This document shows positions 40,138-45,515 of a DNA stretch of 45,515 nucleotides, one piece after another. Where the stretch lies: assembly GCA_003136675.1 (NCBI GenBank), contig PLFE01000022.1:1-45515 (forward strand). Reading direction: 5' to 3'. Each line of letters opens with the position of its first letter. Positions within the stretch are counted from its first letter, which is position 1. The notes under the pieces are model-generated. The model was not told where the DNA came from. It saw only the letters and a program-made list of their open reading frames with translations, and did no database searches. The stretch is from Bryobacterales bacterium (GTDB lineage Bacteria; Acidobacteriota; Terriglobia; Bryobacterales; Bryobacteraceae). A program made the position numbers and the translations under genes.

Positions 40138-41706
40138 ATGAGCGAGATCTACGACGTCGCCGTCATTGGGTCTGGATTCGCGGGATCTTTGCTCGCGATG
40201 ATCGCACGGCGATTGGGACGGTCGGTTCTTTTGCTGGAACGCGGCAAGCATCCGCGCTTCGCAATCGGCGAATCCTCCACTCCTTTGGCGAACCTGCTGC
40301 TCGAAGACCTTTGCATCCGTTATCAGCTCACGAGCCTGACGGCTTTCTGTAAGTGGGGAACATGGCAGCGGACTTACCCGCGTGCCGGCTGTGGGTTGAA
40401 GCGCGGGTTTACCTTTTATCATCATGGTCTCGGGCAGCGGCCGTTCCCTGTGACCGACCGTGAAAGACAATTGCTGGTAGCTGCGAGCCCTCACGATGAA
40501 ATCTCCGATACGCATTGGTACCGGCCGGATGTCGACTTACTGTTTGTTCAAGCGGCGCAGAATGCTGGAGCTACTTATCTGGATGAAGTCAAGTTAGAGG
40601 GAGCGACTGAGCACGACGATTTCGTTCAGATGGAGGGTACACGCCATGGCGAACGAGCCGCGTTTTCCGCGCGATTCGTGGTGGACGCGACTGGGCCGCG
40701 AGGCTTCCTGCACAAAGTCCTGGCGCTGCCTGAGATCCCGCTGCGCGACTTTCCTGAAACTGCCGCGCTCTACACACATTTCCGAAACGTAAGAAGGGTG
40801 GACGCGCTCCAGGTGGGCGCTACGCCGCCGCACCCAGTAGACGACGCCGCGCTGCATCATGTTTTTGAAGGCGGCTGGATGTGGGTGCTGCGATTCAACA
40901 ATGGAATCACGAGCGCGGGAGTTGCGGTAATCCGTCCGCTGGCCGATCGCCTGCGCTTGCACGAAGGCGCCCCGGCATGGCAAAGGCTGTTGGATTTGCT
41001 ACCGGCAGTGCGCGAGCAATTTCAAAACGCAACTGAGGAGCGCCCGTTCACCTACGCGCCGCAGCTCTCTTTTCGCAGCGGCGCAATAACGGGCAAGCGC
41101 TGGGCGTTGTTGCCCTCGGCGGCCGGCTTTGTAGATCCACTGATGTCCACGGGTTTTCCGCTGGTGTTATTCGGCGTTGGACGCCTGGCGGAGATTCTCG
41201 AGAGAGACTGGGAGACCGATCGTTTTCAGACGGCGCTCGCGACTTATGCAAAACAGACCGATGATGACTTACTCGCGACTGCGCGACTTATCGGCAGCCT
41301 TTACGCCAGCCTGGGTAACTTCCCTCTCTTCGTTTCTCTTTCACTGCTTTACTTTGCCGCAGCGAGCTATGCGGAAGCGGCGCGACGCCTGGGGCGACCG
41401 CATCTTGCGGGATCATTCCTGCTGCACGACAATCCTGGATTTCAGGTAACCGAACTCATGGAGCGGGCTCGCTCTGTTCGCGGAAGTGAGGAGACAGCGC
41501 AGTTGAATCGGGACATCCTTCTCGCGATTGAGCCTTTTAATATTGCGGGCCTGGGCGATCCGGATCGCCGGAATTGGTATGCGGTGGAAGCGGAAGACTT
41601 TCTCAGCAGCGCGCACAAGGTTGGCGCGGACCGCGATGAGGTTTCTCGCCTTCTTGACCAATGCGGCGTTTGGGACCGACCAGGCAATGGGCGTCTTAGT
41701 AGATGA
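40138..41706 (+). CDS. FAD-dependent oxidoreductase, halogenase-like, 522 aa
   Basis: A flavoprotein of the tryptophan-halogenase/geranylgeranyl-reductase superfamily. FAD-binding VIGSGFAGSLLA is at about residues 9-20, and IGESSTPLANLLLEDL near 43-58 matches the GES motif of halogenase-like enzymes. FVVDATGP and PSAAGFVDPLMSTGFPLVLFG are later FAD contacts. The halogenase WxWxIP motif is replaced by WMWVLRF near 246, so chlorination cannot be claimed; oxidation or reduction is as likely. The C-terminal 170 residues are helical with a hydrophobic segment (FPLFVSLSLLYFAAASYA). It starts directly after the radical SAM stop codon. The 3' end overlaps a convergent small membrane protein by 11 bases. 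Confidence 0.87.
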   Translation: MSEIYDVAVIGSGFAGSLLAMIARRLGRSVLLLERGKHPRFAIGESSTPLANLLLEDLCIRYQLTSLTAFCKWGTWQRTYPRAGCGLKRGFTFYHHGLGQRPFPVTDRERQLLVAASPHDEISDTHWYRPDVDLLFVQAAQNAGATYLDEVKLEGATEHDDFVQMEGTRHGERAAFSARFVVDATGPRGFLHKVLALPEIPLRDFPETAALYTHFRNVRRVDALQVGATPPHPVDDAALHHVFEGGWMWVLRFNNGITSAGVAVIRPLADRLRLHEGAPAWQRLLDLLPAVREQFQNATEERPFTYAPQLSFRSGAITGKRWALLPSAAGFVDPLMSTGFPLVLFGVGRLAEILERDWETDRFQTALATYAKQTDDDLLATARLIGSLYASLGNFPLFVSLSLLYFAAASYAEAARRLGRPHLAGSFLLHDNPGFQVTELMERARSVRGSEETAQLNRDILLAIEPFNIAGLGDPDRRNWYAVEAEDFLSSAHKVGADRDEVSRLLDQCGVWDRPGNGRLSR

Positions 41707-41971
41707 TATTTTTCCCCTGCTCCCAGATGTTGTAAAGATACACGGCCAGGAGTGCCAACCCATAGGCCACGGTGACGAAAGTCAGGATGAGTCCCCAACG
41801 GTCCATCTGCTCCATGAAATGAGCTACGGTCTGTTGTTTCTCGACAACGCTCCAGTTGGCGCTGCTGAGATGCACGGTGTCGTCCTCTGAGCGGGCCTTC
41901 ACTTTGCGAACCACGGCGAGCATCACCAGCCCGAGTGCCAGAACAGCCCAAACGCTCGTATAAATGGTCAT
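41696..41971 (-). CDS. Small membrane protein with two helices, 91 aa
   Basis: A short protein with an N-terminal helix (VWAVLALGLVMLAVV), a charged middle (RKVKARSEDD; VEKQQTVAHFMEQMDRW) and a second helix (LILTFVTVAYGLALLAVYLY). The charged loop between helices suggests a hairpin with both ends on one side of the membrane. No family recognised. It overlaps the tail of the flavoprotein gene by 11 bases, and 192 bases separate its start from the phosphoesterase gene. Confidence 0.7.
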   Translation of the reverse strand: MTIYTSVWAVLALGLVMLAVVRKVKARSEDDTVHLSSANWSVVEKQQTVAHFMEQMDRWGLILTFVTVAYGLALLAVYLYNIWEQGKNIIY

Positions 41972-42078
41972 TGTGTTCCTTTCCTCCGCTTATCTAAATG
42001 GCAATTCACCGGCCGTCGCAGGGGCTTTCTCCGGCAGGTCATGGGCATCGCATATTCAATGGTTTAAAGGTGGAATTC

Positions 42079-42097
42079 GGAGCATTCCGGATGCTCC
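42079..42097. other. Inverted repeat upstream of the phosphoesterase gene
   Basis: GGAGCAT (42079-42085) and ATGCTCC (42091-42097) form a perfect 7-base inverted repeat around TCCGG. No T-run follows. It sits 66 bases before the phosphoesterase ATG, where it could be an operator or leader hairpin. Confidence 0.35.
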
Positions 42098-42163
42098 GCA
42101 GGGTGACTGTGCGGCTTTTGGCGCAACAATCTGGGCCAGGAGACGAGACAATTGGAGAACCGA

Positions 42164-42868
42164 ATGAGGATCCTGATTGCTTCCGACTTGCACGCCAACC
42201 TCGAGGCCGTGACCGCGCTTCCGAAGGACTACGACGAACTCTGGGTGCTGGGCGACCTTGTGAATTATGGCCCGAATCCAGCGGAGGTGGTGGATTTCGT
42301 TCAAGGCCACGCGGCGGTCGTGGTACGCGGCAACCACGATCATCTGGCTGGATTCGGCGGTGAGCCACGGTGTTCCGCGCCTTTTCGCAAAATGGCCGAG
42401 GAAATGGGGACATTCACCGCGGGGGCGTTATCCGGACGGCATAAGGCTTACCTGCGGAGTCTGCCGCTGACCGCCTCCCGCAGTTCGGGTGGTACGGACT
42501 TCTTTCTTTGTCACGCGACGCCGGAAGACCCGCTTTACGACTACTGTCCTCCAGAATCGGAGAGATGGCCCTACCTCTTGCACAGAACCTCTGCCGCGTG
42601 TCTGCTGGTGGGGCACACGCATCTCCAGTTTCGACGCTCGGCCGGAGATAAGACGGTGGTGAATCCCGGCAGCGTCGGCCAAGCTAAGATGGGGCGGCCC
42701 GAAGCGTGTTGGGCCCTCCTCGACGGCGACAAGATCACCTTTCATTCAGCGGCCTATGACGTGAGCACCACGATCGAGAGACTACAGCGCCTCGACGTTT
42801 CTCCGGACGTTCGGGACGGTCTTTGCGCTGTGCTGCTGACGGGCGCGAAGCCGGTCGTAGACTTGTAA
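42164..42868 (+). CDS. Metallophosphoesterase (YfcE/MJ0936-like), 234 aa
   Basis: A calcineurin-like phosphoesterase with a two-metal site: SDLHAN (Asp8, His10), GDLVNYG near 34, GNHDH near 61, CHATPEDP and GHTHLQF near 150. Size and order match small cyclic-nucleotide or general phosphodiesterases. A GGAG site lies 6 bases before the ATG; an in-frame TTG four codons earlier is less likely. It is the first gene of a unit with the two DUF190 genes (16 bases to the DUF190 start). The substrate is unknown. Confidence 0.88.
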   Translation: MRILIASDLHANLEAVTALPKDYDELWVLGDLVNYGPNPAEVVDFVQGHAAVVVRGNHDHLAGFGGEPRCSAPFRKMAEEMGTFTAGALSGRHKAYLRSLPLTASRSSGGTDFFLCHATPEDPLYDYCPPESERWPYLLHRTSAACLLVGHTHLQFRRSAGDKTVVNPGSVGQAKMGRPEACWALLDGDKITFHSAAYDVSTTIERLQRLDVSPDVRDGLCAVLLTGAKPVVDL

Positions 42869-42884
42869 GAGAGGCAGTTTGCAA

Positions 42885-43622
42885 ATGCTCCCGAAGGGAC
42901 CGGCGAAGAAAGTCACCATCTATCTCAATGAAGACTCGCGATACCACCTCGAGCCAGCCTGGCGGGCAGTGGTCAACTTCCTGCGGCAGAAACAGGTGGC
43001 GGGAGCCACGGTTCTACGTCCCTCAATGGGCTTCGGTACCCATCAGATGATTCATACGCTCGATACGGAAGGCTCCATGGAACACATGCCGATTCGGATC
43101 GAATTCGTCGAGACTGGGGTGCGCGTCGACGAATTACTGCCTACACTCTATGACATGGTCACCGACGGGCTGATCGAGGTTCAGGACACCTCCATCATCA
43201 AGTCGGTCGTTCAGGGAAGGCAGCCCCAGCCGGTCCGCCCACACGAGGATATTCGAGGTAAGGCAAAGCTGATCCGCATCTATCTTGGAGAGGCGGACAA
43301 GTTTCATGGTGAACCTCTTTATGAAGCCATCGTGAAGCGGCTGAGAATGATGGATGTAGCCGGCGCGACGGTCTACAGGGGCATTCTTGGATATGGCGCG
43401 AAACGCGAGACCCACAAGAAGAGCCTGCTTCAGTTCTCGCACGATTTGCCCATCATGATTTCGGTGGTGGAACGGGAAGAGCGGCTGCCGCAGATCCTGG
43501 ACACGATCGAATCCATGATGCAGGACGGCCTGATCGTGCTTTCCGATGTCGAGGTTCGACGGCTGGTGCATCGGAATCCGCTTGAGGAGGAAGCGAAGAA
43601 TGCCGGAACCCCAGCCGGCTAA
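42885..43622 (+). CDS. Tandem DUF190 protein, 245 aa
   Basis: Two DUF190 domains in one chain: about 8-105 (KVTIYLNEDSRYHLEPAWRA, GATVLRPSMGFGT) and about 128-230 (LIRIYLGEADKFHGEPLYEA, GATVYRGILGYGAKRETHKK). DUF190 has a PII-like ferredoxin fold and is often linked or fused to CrcB fluoride channels; its precise role is not established. GAGG could serve an in-frame TTG at 42879 or the ATG at 42885, which I use. The 3' end overlaps the next DUF190 gene by 23 bases. Three DUF190 units next to crcB suggest a fluoride-linked function. Confidence 0.87.
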   Translation: MLPKGPAKKVTIYLNEDSRYHLEPAWRAVVNFLRQKQVAGATVLRPSMGFGTHQMIHTLDTEGSMEHMPIRIEFVETGVRVDELLPTLYDMVTDGLIEVQDTSIIKSVVQGRQPQPVRPHEDIRGKAKLIRIYLGEADKFHGEPLYEAIVKRLRMMDVAGATVYRGILGYGAKRETHKKSLLQFSHDLPIMISVVEREERLPQILDTIESMMQDGLIVLSDVEVRRLVHRNPLEEEAKNAGTPAG

Positions 43623-43938
43623 GTACTTGCGGCTTCACGTTGGTGAAGACGAGCGGTGGAACGGCAAGCCGCTTTACGAGGCGGTGGTGGAAAAGTGCCG
43701 CGAGCTGGAAATATCAGGAGTGTCGGTGTTCCGCGGGGTGGAGGGCTTTGGAGAATCCGCTGAAATGCATCAGTCGCATTTGATCACCCGTGATCGACCG
43801 ATCCTGATTTCAATTGTCGAAACGGAAGAGAATCTTGCTCGTCTGCTGCCGGAGATCGAAGGCATTCTGGATACGGCGATGATGGCGATTTCAGATGTGC
43901 AGATGATCCGGATTTGCAAATCGACACTGCCGCATTAG
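43600..43938 (+). CDS. Single DUF190 protein, 112 aa
   Basis: A one-domain DUF190 protein (LRLHVGEDERWNGKPLYEAVV, SGVSVFRGVEGFGES), clearly homologous to both halves of the preceding protein. GGAGGAAG lies 8 bases before the ATG, which is inside the end of the tandem DUF190 gene, so translation is coupled. The frame opens earlier, but that N-terminus would only read through the neighbour. The stop overlaps the crcB stop tail to tail by 4 bases (43935-43938). Confidence 0.88.
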   Translation: MPEPQPAKYLRLHVGEDERWNGKPLYEAVVEKCRELEISGVSVFRGVEGFGESAEMHQSHLITRDRPILISIVETEENLARLLPEIEGILDTAMMAISDVQMIRICKSTLPH

Positions 43939-44309
43939 CGCCTGGTTGCGAGCACAAGCCCCAGCCATGCGGCAATGAATCCAGCTACTACGCTGCCGAC
44001 GGCATTGGCGAGGGCGATGAACCAATCACCGGTCCTGGCGGCCATCAGGTTCTCGAACTCAAAGCTGGAGAAGGTGGTGTAACCACCCAGAACGCCGACT
44101 ACCAGGAATAGCCGCCAATTGATGTGCGCAGGGAAGCGCTCGGTCAGGATGGTCATCAGAAGGCCGATCAGAAAACAGCCGCTGACGTTCACGAGGAAAG
44201 TGCCGAGGGGGAAACCCCCGCGAAAGCGGCTCATGATGGTGGTCCCGATGAAAAAGCGCGCCACCCCGCCGAGGCCTGCGCCCAAGAGGATGACTAGATA
44301 CCTCAGCAT
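43935..44309 (-). CDS. crcB: Fluoride ion channel CrcB/Fluc, 124 aa
   Basis: A small four-helix membrane protein that works as an antiparallel dimer exporting fluoride. Signatures: GAGLGGVARFFIGT, the conserved Asn in GTFLVNVSGCFLIGLL, and GVLGGYTTFSSFEFENL, the TTFSSF ion-path motif, then a last helix AVGSVVAGFIAAWLGLVL. GGAA sits 8 bases before the ATG at 44309; an upstream in-frame ATG is less likely. The leader carries a fluoride riboswitch and terminator, so expression should rise when fluoride is present. Confidence 0.95.
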   Translation of the reverse strand: MLRYLVILLGAGLGGVARFFIGTTIMSRFRGGFPLGTFLVNVSGCFLIGLLMTILTERFPAHINWRLFLVVGVLGGYTTFSSFEFENLMAARTGDWFIALANAVGSVVAGFIAAWLGLVLATRR

Positions 44310-44357
44310 GGCTATTCCTTTCATGGTCCTGCGAGCGATCAGCAACCTGTTGCGGGC

Positions 44358-44392
44358 AAAAGAAAAACTCCTACCCGACCGAGAGTAGGAGT
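44358..44392 (-). terminator. Terminator of the crcB fluoride riboswitch
   Basis: On the minus strand ACTCCTAC (44392-44385) pairs perfectly with GTAGGAGT (44374-44367) around a 10-base loop, followed by TTTTCTTTT. The 5' half of this stem is the same ACTCCTAC that closes the aptamer pseudoknot, so ligand binding and termination are mutually exclusive. Confidence 0.85.
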
Positions 44393-44439
44393 TATTATTC
44401 CCGAGCGTTCAGGACGGTTATCGGTGAGACTCCATCACC
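44384..44439 (-). promoter_or_regulatory. Fluoride riboswitch (crcB motif) aptamer
   Basis: The minus strand reads GGTGATGGAG..TCACC..AACCGTCC...AATAACTCCTACT, matching the crcB motif in order: stem GGTGA/TCACC (44439-44435 with 44427-44423), loop GGAGT able to pair with ACTCC near the 3' end (44392-44388), the conserved AACCG and the terminal CTCCTACT. It precedes crcB by about 75 bases and ends in a terminator that shares the 3' strand, so fluoride should turn crcB on. Recognised by eye from the published consensus. Confidence 0.88.
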
Positions 44440-44459
44440 GTCGAACTGTTTCCTTCACC

Positions 44460-44488
44460 AGCATAGAAGCTGGCGTGGCACCATGCAA
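44460..44488 (-). promoter_or_regulatory. Putative crcB promoter
   Basis: TTGCAT (44488-44483) and TATGCT (44465-44460) on the minus strand are 17 bases apart. The implied transcription start near 44453 is about 14 bases before the riboswitch. The boxes match the consensus only moderately. Nothing else was seen in the space between the neighbouring genes (44310-44505) apart from the riboswitch. Confidence 0.4.
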
Positions 44489-44505
44489 TCGAAACGGCGA
44501 CGGAT

Positions 44506-44910
44506 TTAGCGGGCCCAGCGTTCATGGTGGTCGCGGTATTCGACGAGGCGATTGAGATCGTCGTGCAGCACGTCGCGATCCCGCGGCGACAATCGCTGGT
44601 CATTCGCAGACTTCCGCATAGAATCGATCACATCGTTCAGTTCGGGCCGATCGACGAATCCGCCGGTTTCGAGCTTAGCCTGCAATTCGCCGAGTTCGAC
44701 TTTGGTTCGATCGAGGCGCCGGCGTTCCTTTCCGGCGGCCCAGACCGCGCTCCCGATATGGTCCAAATCGGTTCTGACGTGCTCAAAAACGTGGGCTCGC
44801 CATTGCTCGCCCTGGAAACGGGCTTCGCGGTCGTGATACCAATCCTGTGCTGCGGCGGTGACGGCAAAGAAAGCCAACAGCGTAAATCCGGCTGTAACGA
44901 ACTGTTTCAT
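44506..44910 (-). CDS. Small periplasmic or secreted protein, 134 aa
   Basis: An exported protein with a clear signal peptide (MKQFVTAGFTLLAFFAVTAA, then AQDW). The mature chain is highly charged and helical (VRTDLDHIGSAVWAAGKERRR, LGELQAKLETG, DDLNRLVEYRDHHERW), probably a coiled coil. It resembles short exported helical proteins common in Acidobacteria with unknown function. GAGG lies about 12 bases before the ATG. A TACAAT box upstream is its likely -10. Confidence 0.78.
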   Translation of the reverse strand: MKQFVTAGFTLLAFFAVTAAAQDWYHDREARFQGEQWRAHVFEHVRTDLDHIGSAVWAAGKERRRLDRTKVELGELQAKLETGGFVDRPELNDVIDSMRKSANDQRLSPRDRDVLHDDLNRLVEYRDHHERWAR

Positions 44911-44931
44911 GGATTAAATTTCCTCAGGAAC

Positions 44932-44943
44932 TATTGTACTTAG
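44932..44943 (-). promoter_or_regulatory. Putative -10 element TAAGTACAATAG
   Basis: TACAAT at 44938-44933 on the minus strand is embedded in TAAGTACAATAG, identical over 12 bases to 3106-3117. It lies about 23 bases before the ATG of the 134-residue exported protein. No good -35 is visible. Confidence 0.45.
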
Positions 44944-44980
44944 GTGCGGGGGAAGGGCAGCCGGTCGCGCTTCGCGTTAC

Positions 44981-45361
44981 TCACTGATTCAGTTGCTGGC
45001 TCGATCCGAACCAACGCTCAACAATTTCGAGTACATCGACCGAGTGGTTGTAAAACATAACCTTCGCTTTCGGAGCCACTTCATGAGTTGCGTCAATGAT
45101 TTTCTCCATGAAGTAACTCATCGCAGGATCGCCTGCTACGGCACCCCCGATCAGGACCCCATCACAAGGTTGCGTTCTTAATTGATGTTTGAAACCATTG
45201 AGGCCGGTGTCGGGCGAGGCGTGGGTGATTTCGTATTTATAGCCAGCGCGTTTCATCCGTTCCTGCAGATCCCTCAACCTCTTCGCGATCTTTGGGCGCT
45301 CCTCTGCCGGGATCGATGGATGGTCTAGCGGTAGCCCGATGTGGAAGATGGATACAGCCAA
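44981..45361 (-). CDS. Conserved-looking protein of unknown function, 126 aa
   Basis: A small alpha/beta protein, Rossmann-like in pattern (VSIFHIGLPLD, helix KIAKRLRDLQERMKRAGYKY, strand CDGVLIGGAVAG, helix YFMEKIIDATHEV, strand KVMFYNHS, helix VDVLEIVERWFG). No family motif recognised. The frame is open to 45499, but the upstream part is polar and unlike a protein, and the TTG at 45361 has GGAG 5 bases upstream, so I start there. The ribosome site lies in a hairpin. The leader region 45362-45515 shows no other gene. Confidence 0.65.
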   Translation of the reverse strand: MAVSIFHIGLPLDHPSIPAEERPKIAKRLRDLQERMKRAGYKYEITHASPDTGLNGFKHQLRTQPCDGVLIGGAVAGDPAMSYFMEKIIDATHEVAPKAKVMFYNHSVDVLEIVERWFGSSQQLNQ

Positions 45362-45365
45362 GGTC

Positions 45366-45392
45366 GCTCCTAACGGATTTGAGGGTAGGAGC
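45366..45392 (-). promoter_or_regulatory. Hairpin occluding the ribosome binding site
   Basis: GCTCCTA and TAGGAGC form a perfect 7-base stem (45366-45372 with 45386-45392, 13-base loop). On the minus strand the TAGGAG strand is the Shine-Dalgarno sequence, so folding would hide it. A second weaker inverted repeat, CAGATT/AATCTG, lies upstream in the same leader (45419-45424 and 45440-45445). Confidence 0.6.
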
Positions 45393-45515
45393 CTCGGCAG
45401 TTCCGTGGCTCGTCGAAACAGATTACCACTACCCCGGCAAATCTGCGGGGAGAACGCGCGTCGCACAGATACTTCCGGATAAGGCACTCTCGTAAGCACC
45501 GGACGATTCCGCGGC

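Noticed and set aside
39478-40515. A 345-codon minus-strand frame across the radical SAM and flavoprotein genes
   Set aside because: Spans two well-supported genes and has no recognisable motif or signal.
40138-41706. Naming the flavoprotein a tryptophan halogenase
   Set aside because: The GES motif is present but the WxWxIP signature is changed to WMWVLRF, so halogenation is not supported.
45362-45515. A second fluoride riboswitch upstream of the 126-residue protein, suggested by its CTCCTA/TAGGAG stem
   Set aside because: The GGxGATGG and AACCG blocks of the crcB motif are missing; the similarity is limited to the hairpin arms.

Overview
The window reads as chromosomal DNA of an Acidobacteriota bacterium, most likely Bryobacterales ('Candidatus Solibacter'-like). 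The base composition is GC-rich. Two giant MacB/FtsX-type permeases of the kind called acidobacterial duplicated orphan permeases (ADOP) are present, one directly behind a PadR regulator. An NHL-repeat protein ends in the roughly 230-residue C-terminal domain (TIGR03437 type) that is expanded in Solibacter. There are many exported proteins and several c-di-GMP and chemosensory signalling proteins. I see no rRNA, tRNA, insertion sequence, prophage or CRISPR array; the taxonomic call is inferred from gene content.

Layout. 1-3.6 kb: three minus-strand genes of unknown function, with an intergenic array of TTGTGCA half-sites. 3.9-9.0 kb: a TonB receptor, a YfiR-like periplasmic repressor and a CHASE8-HAMP-PAS-GGDEF-EAL protein form a c-di-GMP module. 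9.0-10.2 kb: two small exported proteins, one resembling a decayed terminase-type ATPase. 10.2-14.9 kb: phosphopentomutase, triosephosphate isomerase, an MFS transporter, a double-DUF507 protein and ribokinase (ribose and nucleoside carbon metabolism). 14.9-17.9 kb: PadR plus ADOP permease. 18.0-21.7 kb: a CheB-CheR-PAS-histidine kinase-receiver fusion. 21.7-22.9 kb: an ArsR/SRPBCC pair with a visible operator. 22.9-25.2 kb: an operon of a PQQ-type beta-propeller and two small proteins. 25.3-31.0 kb: an HD-GYP response regulator, a matrixin metalloprotease and the NHL protein.

31.0-32.9 kb: thiD, a DinB-like exported protein, a tiny membrane protein and a heavy-metal-associated-like protein; the last two probably have leaderless mRNAs. 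32.9-37.8 kb: an enolase-superfamily dehydratase downstream of a 1262-residue fusion of a MacB/FtsX permease with a GAF domain and a PP2C/SpoIIE phosphatase. Divergent from it, 37.9-41.7 kb holds a tightly coupled three-gene operon: a glutaminase-less asparagine-synthetase-like ligase, a TIGR01210/RaSEA-like radical SAM enzyme and a halogenase-like flavoprotein. 42.0-44.5 kb: a metallophosphoesterase and two DUF190 proteins converge on the fluoride channel gene crcB, whose leader carries a fluoride riboswitch whose 3' strand overlaps a terminator. 44.5-45.4 kb: two small proteins of unknown function, the last with its Shine-Dalgarno sequence inside a hairpin.

The best candidates for undescribed biology are the permease-phosphatase fusion and the adjacent ligase/radical SAM/flavoprotein operon. 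Smaller ones are the TTGTGCA array, the exported terminase-like protein, the cluster of leaderless promoters and a secreted beta-propeller whose N-terminus lies upstream of any ATG, GTG or TTG.
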